Below are positions 56,101-62,095 of a DNA stretch of 64,000 nucleotides, in pieces. The position numbers were made by a program, and so were the translations under genes. Origin of the DNA: Heligmosomoides polygyrus polygyrus (Eukaryota > Nematoda > Chromadorea > Rhabditida > Heligmosomidae). Under the pieces are notes generated by a model. The model was not told the DNA's origin and made no database searches. It saw only the letters and a program-made list of their open reading frames with translations. Positions within the stretch are counted from its first letter, which is position 1. Each line of letters starts with the position of its first letter. The DNA lies in assembly GCA_947396885.1 (NCBI GenBank), contig OX377201.1:30481923-30545922 (forward strand). Direction: 5' to 3'.

Positions 56101-56122
56101 CCCTACTTCGGACGTCACCTAG
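37969..56122 (+). CDS. pdzd-8: PDZD8-like SMP/PDZ lipid-transfer protein (14 exons)
   Basis: PDZD8 proteins sit in the endoplasmic reticulum membrane and move lipids at contacts with late endosomes. I joined 14 exons (listed separately) with consensus splice sites. Their lengths total 1,527 bases, or 508 residues plus stop, and every phase matches. Residues 1-25 form a membrane anchor. About 60-265 is the SMP domain, including GRLIQEIRIRDLSLGTKFP, DYTGGFETSIDV..VFGKKA and RKHVWPNYKIRYRPLFP. About 313-410 is the PDZ domain with the GLVF ligand loop. The tail is serine/threonine-rich. The C1 domain of vertebrate PDZD8 was not found. Introns 1 and 3 carry antisense BEL/Pao elements. The family is assigned from the alignable order of blocks. 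Confidence 0.85.
38110..38895. other. Intron 1 sequence left of the BEL element
   Basis: No repeat end or gene was recognised in this part of intron 1. Confidence 0.4.
38901..39291 (-). repeat. 3' LTR of BEL/Pao element 1
   Basis: 391 bp, read on the minus strand as TGTTGTGGATACCC...AACCACCAAA. It is nearly identical to the other LTR. No clear polypurine tract lies directly next to it: a purine run (GGAAAGAGGGAG) sits about 135 bases further in. Confidence 0.9.
39425..42130 (-). CDS. BEL/Pao gag-protease polyprotein
   Basis: An open frame of 901 residues. The first ~130 residues are helix-rich and charged. Then comes the gag core (PTFSGDFREFNAFWSVFQAL, ILKKQYDRSASIADILINEI). Two zinc knuckles follow near residues 408-445 (CWKCFRKGHTSKFC and CPRCREDHHSSLC). 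An aspartic protease lies near residue 540 (TILIDSGAQRTFIKRKL), followed by DIIVGQDLL. Gag builds the particle, and the protease would mature it. The C-terminal ~200 residues match nothing I know, where reverse transcriptase would normally begin. The frame is intact, so selection or very recent origin is possible. Confidence 0.85.
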   Translation of the reverse strand: MAEIQVYKTKMTNACGLIKASEAEVNRLDQPFAFPEERKDCEEYIREKTAQLNHLMRTVMSNKQYHDNCLKEAIETINSRPTKKERENLMTDLDDYLQAESYELDITVMRWQNRVDFKKDELSQQAILIASCQETASCEQPATGNSGNNFESAGEVAPSQARNVAHRRPLLEVPTFSGDFREFNAFWSVFQALIHNDASLTDRDKFLFLKQALKGEAAASITYVPVIGDKYYGAVNILKKQYDRSASIADILINEIEKIPRAHDTPRSCRDTLSAITSRIIHLEQTGVSLNADRVWRHMILSKFTEHICSTVISKETVAGISFEVKDITEAIDEIIILQETTELTTATLFGTYLHDTDNDRFSTQNESRQIELRSHRRTLPLCLYGDTHRPQYCTTFTTPEERRNEARQRKLCWKCFRKGHTSKFCKILGPCPRCREDHHSSLCTSTTSGERQTNCTSGAQNYSPTVVHQGAVSVAVSSKNSRSMRHAKGNRESLRNIKRCEAAHFTDRAIGPKRSTISQCVPQMVSALIFNESEVDYQPVTILIDSGAQRTFIKRKLQGELKLPTKGSTSFTNTGMGELQETFESTEVHITLKNIRSGMKLKRVPVFTKEKLTASSSTAKLSSEDKAFIRKEKLSIAQRSLAPTTSFPDIIVGQDLLNQIILHDTPILKLPSGLVLTPTIFGYTISGVSGTESSAKKSARTQCSVFLAVEARISSEGKYIGSEQHLRPKFREADSFKLHNERRRSIRFQHDSVPNSKLQIVTGNGHNLLAIQRPHNFVKQNTEGAKKPSAKETMNLNSINCNTNALPKTKKRTKISTRGNHELISSPHVTEAVGLEQLRRGDHIRIATSPCVNENHGSIIWINEQRIRSSSSKRRARRKTSNFKCCTSTSHKDVGKREIQ
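42340..42930 (-). repeat. ~122-bp tandem repeats in the BEL element 1 leader
   Basis: Units anchored at GCTCTCCTGAGAG start at 42,486, 42,609, 42,732 and 42,853 (periods 123, 123, 121), with a diverged fifth unit to the left. Each has GGAAAGAAGTTTC, CTTCCAGG, CCTGAGAG and TTCC-CGAGGAACGCTTA blocks, which can form hairpins. Confidence 0.85.
42978..43004 (-). other. Primer binding site of BEL element 1 (tRNA-Gly-like)
   Basis: One base inside the 5' LTR, the minus strand reads TGGTGCATCAGCCG and continues through a T-arm-like sequence. That is an extended complement of a tRNA 3' half ending in CCA, closest to tRNA-Gly(GCC). Confidence 0.7.
43006..43400 (-). repeat. 5' LTR of BEL/Pao element 1
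   Basis: 395 bp. It differs from the 3' LTR by a TATG insertion and about five substitutions. Confidence 0.9.
43406..44290. other. Intron 1 sequence between the BEL element and the MITE
   Basis: A small inverted repeat (TCACTTTGATC and GATCAAAGTGA) lies near 43,671-43,713. Nothing else was recognised. Confidence 0.4.
44298..44802. mobile_element. 505-bp MITE with ~40-bp terminal inverted repeats
   Basis: GGATCTATCCCAGTCCGGGG...CACATAACTAAAAA on the left is mirrored on the right through a long C run. GACACTT flanks both ends (44,291-44,297 and 44,803-44,809). It contains a tandem duplication of a ~73-bp unit and no coding sequence. The 7- to 8-bp flank suggests hAT or a related superfamily. 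Confidence 0.75.
44490..44635. repeat. Tandem duplication inside the MITE
   Basis: Two units of about 73 bp, each starting ATGCCGCGTGCTGACCG and containing TTGACATGTTATAACCAGGA, follow one another. Confidence 0.85.
45181..45308 (+). CDS. pdzd-8: pdzd-8 exon 2
   Basis: Acceptor TTTTTTACAG. The exon encodes ELRDFLKTGDD, then WESCHSISVFLHMLFQEHKD, the start of the SMP domain. It ends in phase 2 at AG before GTAGGA. Confidence 0.8.
45616..45688 (+). CDS. pdzd-8: pdzd-8 exon 3
   Basis: Acceptor GTGTTTCAG. It completes an arginine codon and encodes WFHKRLQIELNDIS and AAGRLIQ. Donor GTAAGT. The downstream BEL/Pao LTR begins only 44 bases beyond the exon. Confidence 0.85.
45732..45906 (-). repeat. 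3' LTR of BEL element 2, first part
   Basis: It matches 49,033 onward, except that it lacks the 32-base stretch TCCTTTGTGCTTACCTCTGT... It is continued at 47,281-47,375. Confidence 0.9.
45907..47269. mobile_element. 1,363-bp inverted-repeat transposon nested in the LTR
   Basis: CCAACATAATC is present at 45,896-45,906 and again at 47,270-47,280, as an 11-bp target duplication. The ends are inverted: CCGGGCTACTCGCCCCCG on the left, and CGGGGGCGAGTAGCCCCGC on the right. No transposase was recognised. Diverged SINE-like pieces lie near 46,090-46,280. The long duplication suggests a Mutator-like element. Confidence 0.8.
47281..47375 (-). repeat. 3' LTR of BEL element 2, second part
   Basis: ACTTATGGCAAACTTCTCGT to GGAATGCCAGAACA matches the end of the 5' LTR. 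Confidence 0.9.
47862..48660 (-). pseudogene. Truncated BEL/Pao gag frame
   Basis: The minus-strand frame reads AFLPQESEKL, AETIKEVFDKYQAYAQRIVY, LLSRCLSHIKSATMALQGKI and SKSERNEIMREIEALDRETQ. It resembles the charged N-terminal helix region of BEL gag proteins and occupies the same place after the leader as in element 1. It ends after about 260 residues without zinc knuckles or protease. No clear ATG sits at the start, so it is probably a broken gag. Confidence 0.55.
48670..48960 (-). repeat. ~72-bp tandem repeats in the BEL element 2 leader
   Basis: About four units anchored on TTTAGGGCT (near 48,673, 48,745, 48,817 and 48,890), each with an AAGGACTGGCTAGGCCAACC block and CTCTTGCGCAGCTGC. 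The middle units are nearly identical. Confidence 0.85.
49017..49028 (-). other. Primer binding site of BEL element 2 (tRNA-Gly-like)
   Basis: The minus strand reads TGGTGCATCGGC four bases inside the 5' LTR, complementary to the 3' end of tRNA-Gly(GCC). Confidence 0.7.
49033..49334 (-). repeat. 5' LTR of BEL/Pao element 2
   Basis: 302 bp, TGTTCTGGCATTCC...CCGGGACA on the minus strand. Confidence 0.9.
49567..49688. mobile_element. 122-bp MITE
   Basis: GCCCCTTTATACTTCCGACG on the left is mirrored by CGAAGTATAAACGGGGC on the right, with inner GAGCGACGCG and CGCGTCGCTC arms. It shares the TTATACTTC-GACG theme with the elements at 6,407 and 9,711. Confidence 0.7.
50098..50199 (+). CDS. pdzd-8: pdzd-8 exon 4
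   Basis: Acceptor CATCGTTGCAG. It encodes EIRIRDLSLGTKFPRINAVR and ends EDKNVFE before donor GTACGT. An alternative acceptor at 50,035 would leave the frame out of phase with exon 3. Confidence 0.85.
50792..50890 (+). CDS. pdzd-8: pdzd-8 exon 5
   Basis: Acceptor GATTTTTCAG. It encodes KITFLIDMDYTGGFETSIDV and VFGKKANLSVK, the SMP core strands. Phase 0 at both ends. Confidence 0.9.
50952..51050 (+). CDS. pdzd-8: pdzd-8 exon 6
   Basis: Acceptor TGTTCTAG. It encodes LSKLAGMVRVILSRKPYNHW and FSFISTPELATE. Donor GTAGGC. Phase 0 at both ends. Confidence 0.9.
51107..51266 (+). CDS. pdzd-8: pdzd-8 exon 7
   Basis: The acceptor is ATCTGTTTAG; the nearer-looking TTGCTAG at 51,090 would give a stop. 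It encodes LKRLIPLIKESIRRAL, then QRKHVWPNYKIRYRPLFP. Donor GTAAGT. It ends in phase 1. Confidence 0.85.
51319..51444 (+). CDS. pdzd-8: pdzd-8 exon 8
   Basis: Acceptor CTCTATTTAG. It encodes AFMHVKIEGGLEVTVLQGTR and a segment with KDPSCYVVYCTATL, the strand-rich link between the SMP and PDZ domains. Phase 1 at both ends. Confidence 0.85.
51777..51886 (+). CDS. pdzd-8: pdzd-8 exon 9
   Basis: Acceptor CTCTATTTCAG. It encodes VAHSLNVMLTFSRHD and VTPIGLVFEK, the first PDZ strands and the ligand loop. Donor GTACGA. It ends in phase 0. Confidence 0.85.
52036..52123 (+). CDS. pdzd-8: pdzd-8 exon 10
   Basis: Acceptor CTCTTTCCAG. It encodes NRPVRVAIVEEGSLADKAAF, the middle PDZ strands. Donor GTAACT. 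It ends in phase 1. Confidence 0.85.
52705..52795 (-). mobile_element. SINE 3' fragment in intron 10
   Basis: CGTTACTCAGTTCC, GGGATGCACCACGCATTCTAC and TTTCGTGGAGGTCAAG match the SINE 3' end. A 5' end of the same family (GTGCACGCGACTGCCGGCGCC) lies at 53,170-53,230, so one SINE may be split by a ~350-bp insertion. Confidence 0.6.
52861..52896 (-). ncRNA. Second hammerhead-like core
   Basis: The minus strand reads CTGAAGA, stem II GGCG ACGA CGCC, then GAAACG. The expected short stem III and cleavage base are not intact. It resembles the motif at 4,385-4,419. Confidence 0.3.
53797..53934 (+). CDS. pdzd-8: pdzd-8 exon 11
   Basis: Acceptor AATGATTTAG. It encodes GDTLLAINNVPIRSERQVHR and LGDLLVLVDR, the end of the PDZ domain. 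The intron before it is 1.67 kb and holds SINE pieces. Confidence 0.85.
54053..54172 (+). CDS. pdzd-8: pdzd-8 exon 12
   Basis: Acceptor AATATTTCAG. It encodes PDVLVGTTGENEEPFVCLGE and a basic, serine/proline-rich tail. Donor GTACGT. Phase 1 at both ends. Confidence 0.75.
54346..54532 (-). mobile_element. SINE copy in intron 12
   Basis: AATGACTTGCTCTAGCCAGC, CTTCCCAG, GAAGGGATGGAAGGCTTGG and AAGCCGGAACCAAGAATCTG blocks follow the family on the minus strand. The 3' end is missing. Confidence 0.65.
54696..54927. mobile_element. 232-bp MITE in intron 12
   Basis: Imperfect inverted ends: GTTGAATAGGTTCGGCTTGT on the left, and ACAAGTCGAACCTATTCGGT on the right, with further matching inward (AGTTCTTCG-like). 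No target duplication is clear. Confidence 0.6.
55022..55090 (+). mobile_element. SINE 3' fragment in intron 12
   Basis: CATCCCTTAGAAACGTAATG, CGTGGCGTGTGCAGAAGGGG and GATTAACGCTGATC are a diverged SINE 3' end. Confidence 0.45.
55527..55619 (+). CDS. pdzd-8: pdzd-8 exon 13
   Basis: Acceptor CCGTTTTCAG. It encodes RRRHSLSNIASAASM and a serine/threonine-rich stretch. Donor GTACGC. Phase 1 at both ends. RRRHSLS is a possible basophilic kinase site. Confidence 0.7.
56073..56122 (+). CDS. pdzd-8: pdzd-8 exon 14 (terminal)
   Basis: Acceptor TTTGCCCTAG. It encodes LGKTSDIVSPTSDVT and a TAG stop. A further exon reached by skipping this one cannot be excluded. Confidence 0.6.
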
Positions 56123-56174
56123 CCTCGAAAGTCCATGTTTATTTGGACGAATTTATGCAATATTTTAAAATGGG

Positions 56175-56180
56175 TAATAA
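56175..56180 (+). terminator. Poly(A) signal of the pdzd-8 gene
   Basis: AATAAA lies 53 bases after the proposed stop codon, which supports the terminal exon. Confidence 0.6.
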
Positions 56181-57438
56181 AATCACTTCTTCTGCTCCTA
56201 AATTCGAAACGTCTAATCCCAAACAATCGGATATAATCGATATTAATCGTTCGAACAAAGTTAGGGACTGATCTATAGTCATATCCCTTAGATTTTATCA
56301 ATAACCTCGGAGATGAAACTGTTACGGACCTTCTCAGTTCCACATATAGAATACTTCCTGAGGAGAAAATAATAGCTCCACACTCAAAATAAGGCTGATT
56401 TACTTTCGTAGAGATGAGTATAAACGAAATTACTCGTTGTTCCAATGCCTTGAAGAGGTTTCAAATCCTGAAATGTGCTGTGGTTCGGATCTTATCAATG
56501 TGGCTTTCAAAATCCAGCAACCGGTTGGTAAGGAGTCCAAGACTTATTTGTGTTATGAAGAGATTTTTTGATATTTCCATGTATGACTGTAGAGTTATAT
56601 GAGAAGATAGGTGCACTGTTATTGGACGGAGGGTCTAAAGGGCAAAAAACTTTTAAAAAACTCATTTATTGATCCGATTGATACTCTCCTCATTCTCCGT
56701 GTTTTGAACGCCTTCCAGCTCTTCTTGGCGCATCGTGCGGACACATTCTTGGTGACCTTCGTCGCGTTTTGTGGTTGTGTGAACTGGTTTCTCGAAAATT
56801 GGGTATGACCGATCATTCGCGTATCCGCACGCGATCAGACATGTCGGTGTTGAGAGTGCATTTTTATGAAATGGAAGAACTTCAGGGCTAACTTTATGGG
56901 CTCTTTGCTTACCGGCTACAAGCTCGTTAGTCTTGGTTTTTACTGTGAAATATGGCAGAGAGTAGAATGAGGAAGAAAATAATGGTGTGAGTGTAGAATG
57001 GACTATTCTACGCTGTCTAAGCACCAATATTGGGCAATGGTCCAAGGAAGCCGACTTTCTTGAAGACGCCTTCACGCCTCATACATTTTTTTGAAATATG
57101 TTTACTTTTTCGATCTTATTTTTAAAACCTTAACCCCGGCCACACTAGTCCATTAAATAAAAGTGAAAAGGTCAACGCAGTTTTGTGCGAAACAATGAGG
57201 CATTCACAATTTCTCTAAATAGTGACAGTTTTGCACGTGTTTGTTCTAATGAACCAGCTGCCGTATGTCACTCTTCATCAACAAACAGGGGAATGGAGGC
57301 GAATAGGTTTTTTGTCGCCTTTTATTTCAGACACCTCTCTGGAGCCAGCCACTTCTGTTATCTGATTGAACGTCAGCGTTAAAATTTGTGAGCTGAAGTT
57401 CCATGTCATCAGTGTTTACGTCAAAGTATAACCTGTTA
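56181..57438. other. Intergenic region after pdzd-8
   Basis: Minus-strand frames of 108 and 137 codons lack recognised domains. No RNA gene was found. Confidence 0.35.
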
Positions 57439-57580
57439 AGGTCTTCGCACACTTTCGCCACCACGCGGCGCGGCACAACGATTGCCATAGATATCGATTT
57501 GCCTTGCGAGGCGATTCTGCGTCTCTGCCCCATGCTTAAAGATAGGGCTGCCGCGTGGCGGCGAAAGTGTGCGAAGGCCA
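57439..57580. mobile_element. 142-bp PIF/Harbinger-like MITE
   Basis: GGTCTTCGCACACTTTCGCC and its near-exact inverted copy GGCGAAAGTGTGCGAAGGCC form ~29-bp ends. TTA flanks both sides (57,436-57,438 and 57,581-57,583). Confidence 0.7.
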
Positions 57581-58061
57581 TTAGCGGCATGTTCTGTAGA
57601 GTTGCGCTTCTCTTGGCAGTAACTTCAACTACTGACTTAGTCTCTTAATACTGACCGTGGCGAATTAGCGAATGCGAGCCCGTTGCTCCGTCACATGCCA
57701 AGGGGCTCGTACTGACAACTTGTGAAGATTGGAGAGCTTGCTCGTGGTAATAAAGCGGAGAGCAACTACGCAATTTATTCGAGAGCTTGAGATTTTGAAG
57801 GACTGGTGCTTTCTACCACTTTTTTATATTATGTGCTCGAGGGCAACGAACTGAGCAGATGAATTTCGGGATGCTGCAATTTGCACCCGGATGCTCCCCT
57901 CTGAGTTGTTTCCCTCACTCACTTCTGTGTCCTAGACGTCAGCCATAACGGTTAAAATCGACAACTAGCGGTGGATAAAATCGGTGTTGACTAGCGCCTA
58001 TTTCGTCGCCACCCATAACCTCCCTCGGAATGTTTGGGCGAGTCGAGGGAGTACAAGTCCT

Positions 58062-58649
58062 CTAATCTGCTATGCCACCCCCTCCCTGAAATATAGAGGA
58101 GTCGAATCGGGAAGAAATGCACAAGAAAACGACCACAATAGTGAGAGGTGGATAGAATATGCTGTTCTTGGTAGCAGTTAGTAGAATTAGTGGAGCTTGC
58201 GAGAATAGAATGACATCTCTATGGAAATCCGAAGAATGATGAGCATGTCCTGATGCCGAGTCAAAGGAGTACTTGTCGATCGTGTTCGCAAATGAGGTGA
58301 AAAACATTGCAGGGGTCATGTAGGGATAGTATTTAACGAGAGCTTCCTCAGCGGGACAGCATCGTTTAATGGACGCACGACGTGACTTTGTGCGAAGAGC
58401 TAGCCTCTTCCCTATCTGATAGCAGATTGAAAGCGCGGTTAGGAAACGGATATGGTACCTTACCGATGCTAAAATGTCCTCCTCATTTGCAAAAAACAGG
58501 TAGACTTCACCTAGCAGTTTGCGCACCTCCTCCGGAGTCGAGCCCTCGACCCCCTGAGGTCCGCATCGCCATCCACTCGGCGCCCTATCAATCCGTACTG
58601 AAGTGATACCGTTTTTTGCTACATTCGAACACCCAGTGGTCGGCAGCAA
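58062..58649 (-). CDS. 195-codon frame, possible gene of unknown function
   Basis: The minus-strand frame contains STPEEVRKLLGEVYLFFANE, then GKRLALRTKSRRASIKRCCP and VKYYPYMTPAMFFTSFANTI. Good splice signals lie within it: an acceptor just before 58,597, a 48-base intron candidate (58,416-58,463, GTAAGG...ATCAG) and a 129-base candidate (58,086-58,214). Both would keep the frame. Splicing would give a shorter product with several dibasic sites. I do not recognise the family. It may be a real small gene, transcribed away from the collagen, or a chance frame. Confidence 0.35.
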   Translation of the reverse strand: MLPTTGCSNVAKNGITSVRIDRAPSGWRCGPQGVEGSTPEEVRKLLGEVYLFFANEEDILASVRYHIRFLTALSICYQIGKRLALRTKSRRASIKRCCPAEEALVKYYPYMTPAMFFTSFANTIDKYSFDSASGHAHHSSDFHRDVILFSQAPLILLTATKNSIFYPPLTIVVVFLCISSRFDSSIFQGGGGIAD

Positions 58650-58860
58650 AAACTATCCCCACCTCTGTGCTCCTTGTTAGATGCCCTACAACACCATAGA
58701 GGTGTTGTTGATAATCGTTGTGGTAAGTTCATAGACGTTCCTTGTAAGTCTCGATCGTAATGAATTCTCAGTGTACACTGTCATCTATGGCTGGGCAAAG
58801 TGGGTGTGGAGCTCACTGGACGATGCCTGCAGTTACAGTTAATTTCTCCAAGGGTCTGTA

Positions 58861-58978
58861 GTTACAATGCTTTAACACATTTGCTTAAGCCTGGAGCGGC
58901 TGGTAGAGAGGCTATATAACAACATATAACATCTACTAGCCTCTCCACGCATAAGCAAATGTGTTAAAGCTTTGTTAC
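58861..58978. repeat. 118-bp inverted repeat (hairpin element)
   Basis: GCTTTAACACATTTGCTTA on the left and TAAGCAAATGTGTTAAAGC on the right are exact inverses. Pairing extends through GGAG-GGCT-GTAGA with few mismatches. The loop is A+T-rich. Confidence 0.8.
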
Positions 58979-59089
58979 TAGTAAGATCTTCAGCCTAACC
59001 GGTTCCAGGGGATATCTGTAACCCGACCCATCCCGCTATCACGGCTGACAGACCTCGAGGATATCGCGGATGTTACGTGCGGTCAAACA

Positions 59090-59161
59090 GCGTCGGTGGT
59101 GTAAGGCGTAGCATCGCTGCCCGGAAAGCAGAAGGTGCGGGTTTGAGTTCCGTCTGGCGCA
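59090..59161 (+). tRNA. tRNA-like gene, anticodon GGA by position
   Basis: The 72 nt fold as a cloverleaf: acceptor GCGTCGG with CTGGCGC (seven pairs, two wobbles), D arm GTGT..GCAT, anticodon stem CTGC/GCAG with loop CCGGAAA, T arm GCGGG-TTTGAGT-TCCGT and discriminator A. TTTT follows three bases later, a polymerase III terminator. Position 33 is C rather than U, position 56 is U rather than C, and there is no long variable arm as in tRNA-Ser. It may therefore be a tRNA pseudogene or an unusual tRNA. Confidence 0.55.
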
Positions 59162-59413
59162 AGTTTTGATCGTAACAAAACGTGCGCTGTGACAACACAG
59201 GATCTGTAGTTAATTTCTCCAACGGTTTGTGCTACACTTTTTCAGGAGGTTTACAAAATGTGTGTGAAGTGAAGTCTTTCGGCAGAGCTCTGACGATCTC
59301 TTCGTAACCGTATCGCTTGAAAACAATGTCGGAGCGAAGGTTAGTGTAACTTGCGCGCCAGAATAAAAAGGTCGGTTCTCGCCATCGGCCGTGGCGAGAA
59401 CCTGTTGTGTGCG

Positions 59414-59421
59414 TATAAATA
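59414..59421 (+). promoter_or_regulatory. TATA box of the collagen gene
   Basis: TATAAATA lies 34 bases before the collagen ATG, which implies a very short 5' leader. Confidence 0.65.
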
Positions 59422-59454
59422 AGAGCCGTGGCAGACTACGGAGCGGGATACGGC

Positions 59455-60366
59455 ATGGAGGTCGAGTCGAGGATAAGGGCCTACCTGTTCGTCGGCTATG
59501 CGGCAGTCACCTTCTCGGCGATCGCTGTGCTATGTATCTGCATCACTCTGCCGATCGTCTACAACTACGCCCGCCACGTTCGACGCAACGCCAACTCGGA
59601 GCTGGTCCAGTGCAAAGCTTCTGCGAAGGACCTCTGGTCCGAGGTCTACCACCTGCCCTACTCAAACCGCTCCACCAGAGCCGCTGACGACGAAGCCGAC
59701 CTCAGTTCTTCGTACGGCATTCTCTGTGGCAGTAGCTGCTGCCTTGCTGGTCCACCCGGACCTCCTGGCCCTCCCGGTAGACCAGGACTTCCTGGCAAAC
59801 CCGGCGCGCCTGGATTGCCCGGGAACCCAGGCCATCCACCACAGATTCCATGTGAACCGATCACCCCTCCACCATGCAAGCCTTGTCCACAAGGTCCGCC
59901 TGGACCACCAGGTCCTCAAGGACCTCCAGGAAGCGCTGGGCCCATTGGACCCGTAGGAGAAGCAGGGCCGACAGGACCTACCGGACCTCAGGGAATGAAG
60001 GGCCAGCCGGGAAATCAGGGCCCAATGGGACCACCTGGTGATCAGGGATCGGCAGGTGAACCCGGTCCCAAAGGAGAGCCGAAACCTGGACCTCCAGGCA
60101 AGGCAGGTCCGCCTGGACCGCCTGGTTCTATTGGTCCTCCAGGAACACCAGGTAAAGATGGAGAGCCCGGCGAGCCTGGCATCAAAGGACTGCCGGGACC
60201 GCCAGGAAAACCTGGTGTAGATGGTGTGCCTGGACTACCTGGACCACCTGGATCGGACGGAAATCCCGGAGAACGTGGAGTGTGTCCGAAATACTGCGCG
60301 AGAGATGGCGGAGTGTTCTTCGAGGACGGCAACGTCATGGAGAAGTTTGGACGCTCCCTTTTCTGA
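59455..60366 (+). CDS. Nematode cuticle collagen
   Basis: The 303-residue product is a secreted structural protein of the cuticle. Residues 1-40 form the N-terminal collagen domain with a signal anchor ([20 protein letters not shown]). HVRR at 41-44 is a subtilisin-type processing site, followed by [12 protein letters not shown] (homology box). Gly-X-Y runs begin near residue 99, between cysteine groups [18 protein letters not shown] and the terminal [17 protein letters not shown] two-residue break (GEP-KP-GPP) interrupts the long run. ATG 59,455 was chosen because the upstream in-frame codon is GTG and the TATA box is close. It is a single exon. The exact orthologue cannot be named. Confidence 0.95.
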   Translation: MEVESRIRAYLFVGYAAVTFSAIAVLCICITLPIVYNYARHVRRNANSELVQCKASAKDLWSEVYHLPYSNRSTRAADDEADLSSSYGILCGSSCCLAGPPGPPGPPGRPGLPGKPGAPGLPGNPGHPPQIPCEPITPPPCKPCPQGPPGPPGPQGPPGSAGPIGPVGEAGPTGPTGPQGMKGQPGNQGPMGPPGDQGSAGEPGPKGEPKPGPPGKAGPPGPPGSIGPPGTPGKDGEPGEPGIKGLPGPPGKPGVDGVPGLPGPPGSDGNPGERGVCPKYCARDGGVFFEDGNVMEKFGRSLF

Positions 60367-60379
60367 ACAGATTTTAGTG

Positions 60380-60385
60380 AATAAA
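60380..60385 (+). terminator. Poly(A) signal of the collagen gene
   Basis: AATAAA occurs 13 bases after the stop codon. Confidence 0.7.
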
Positions 60386-60632
60386 GCTATTTTATCGATT
60401 TTATGTTATGCGACAAGTAACAACATTGTGAGAAATGGTTCTAAAAAATAATCGACTATATGACGTTGGACCGTAGAGTCGCGTACTTAATGTTTAGCTT
60501 CTAAAGAGGTCTGATTACGACGGTCTAAAAACCTCTAGGTGAAGAGCAGACAACACTATGATCCTAAAAACCGCGAGTCATAGTCTTAAATTTATTGGAT
60601 ACTCAAGGGTTGAAATTTCTTCTGATTGGCAT

Positions 60633-62087
60633 CAGGGGTGCACACAAAATTCTGTGCGTTAAATTTTTTTAACGAAATTTTTTAACGGAAAATTTTCGTT
60701 AAATTTCCGGTAAATCGTTAAATTTCGTTGAAAAATGCCATTAGCTGCAAATCATTATTTCAAGTGGAAATAATCAAGGAAACCCTTCTACGTTTCAACT
60801 TCAAGAGATCAACAGCTAAAGTTCAAGGAATAGAGTGTAATACTACAATGTAAATTAGTCAATTGAACATCAACAAACATAAAAAAATGGAGAAGCTCTC
60901 AGCAAAAAATTACCCACAGTTGTGGAGTAAGAACAGCTATGGATTTATCATTGATGATGACCACCGACAGGGCATCTTAAAATGTGTCACCAGGCAGAAC
61001 CCGGATTCCCCCTTCCCTCCTTTCCTAGTTCTTTGCGAAACTGTTCTGTGTGACTGTTCTACGAGCATATACAATCTCGATGCGGGCACCAGCCCGCTAG
61101 TGCAGAAAGAGTTAATAAAAAATACAATTAAAAGCCTATCCGTGGCATGAAAGCCCATCAGCGGCATGTTAACGCGTTGTCAAACACATGATTTTCAAGT
61201 GCTTGGTGTGTGGGACCAATCCATTTTTTGCAACGTCGGGACCATGATGCGGCATCGTGTTACACCGCCCCACACTGCCGAAAAGGTGTGACACGTCATC
61301 AACGTGTTAACGTTCGTGATAAATAGCTTTTCTAAATTTTTTTAATAGCGTTTTTCTAAAATCTTTAAATACTTCCTGCAGCCGAAAACATTCTCTCCGT
61401 CTCCACTGTTCTAGGTGGCTGGCAAACGTATTCTGGGACAAACAACGCCAAGTGAGGAGAGGCATATCTTATGAGGGGTTAGATCAGTACTTAGTGGACT
61501 CGTTGACGTGCTTGCTGGCTCGGCGAAGAAAGCTCCAAAATGCATTGAAGGATAAGGATAAGGGACGGCGTTACTCAATCCCCTTTGGGATGCGCCACGC
61601 ATTCTACTTCTAAGGGATATTCTGAAGGCGATTTGATTGCGTATTGGGCCGTAAAATGACTTGCGGTAGCCAGCCGATGAAGAAGTCAGCGCCCTTTCCT
61701 TCCCAGACAATTCTGGTATCAATTCTCCGACACGGGAGGGATGGAAGGTTTGATTGGCCTGAGCGGGAAATCCGAACCAGGAAACTGGTATCGGCTGCAC
61801 GCGAGCATCTCCTCCGACTGCTCTACACGTGCCCCAAAACGCATTATTTCCAAAAAGTCAAACAAATTCATGAAAATATTAAAATATTCTTGCTGACAAC
61901 AATAGTTTCTTCAAGAGCAGTCCTAATCGGGGGGATGAGAGGTGATAAACTCACTGAGAAAAACGTCCGTTAAAAAATCCGTTAAATTTCTAAAAATTCC
62001 CGTTAAATCGTTAAGCCAGGTTTTACCGAAAAATGCCGTTAATTCGTTAAATTCGTTAAATCGTTAACCGTTAAATGTGCACCCCTG
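60633..62087. mobile_element. hAT-like non-autonomous element (1,455 bp)
   Basis: The ends CAGGGGTGCACA and TGTGCACCCCTG are exact inverses, and the 8-bp duplication ATTGGCAT flanks both sides (60,625-60,632 and 62,088-62,095). Both subterminal regions are packed with CGTTAAAT/ATTTAACG motifs, likely transposase-binding sites. No transposase domain was recognised; a 95-codon frame at 60,863-61,150 is unexplained. A SINE has inserted within it. Confidence 0.85.
61547..61835 (-). mobile_element. tRNA-derived SINE, full length, nested in the hAT element
   Basis: It is flanked by a 10-bp duplication AAAA(T/C)GCATT (61,537-61,546 and 61,836-61,845). The minus strand reads from GGGGCACGTGTAGAGCAGTC and GGTTCGGATTTCCCGC to GTAGAATGCGTGGCGCATCC, ending in a TTATCCTTATCCTT tail. 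Confidence 0.9.
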
Positions 62088-62095
62088 ATTGGCAT

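Noticed and set aside
59391..59687. 98-codon and other frames overlapping the collagen
   Set aside because: These are off-frame readings of the Gly-X-Y coding sequence. The collagen frame has the full domain order.
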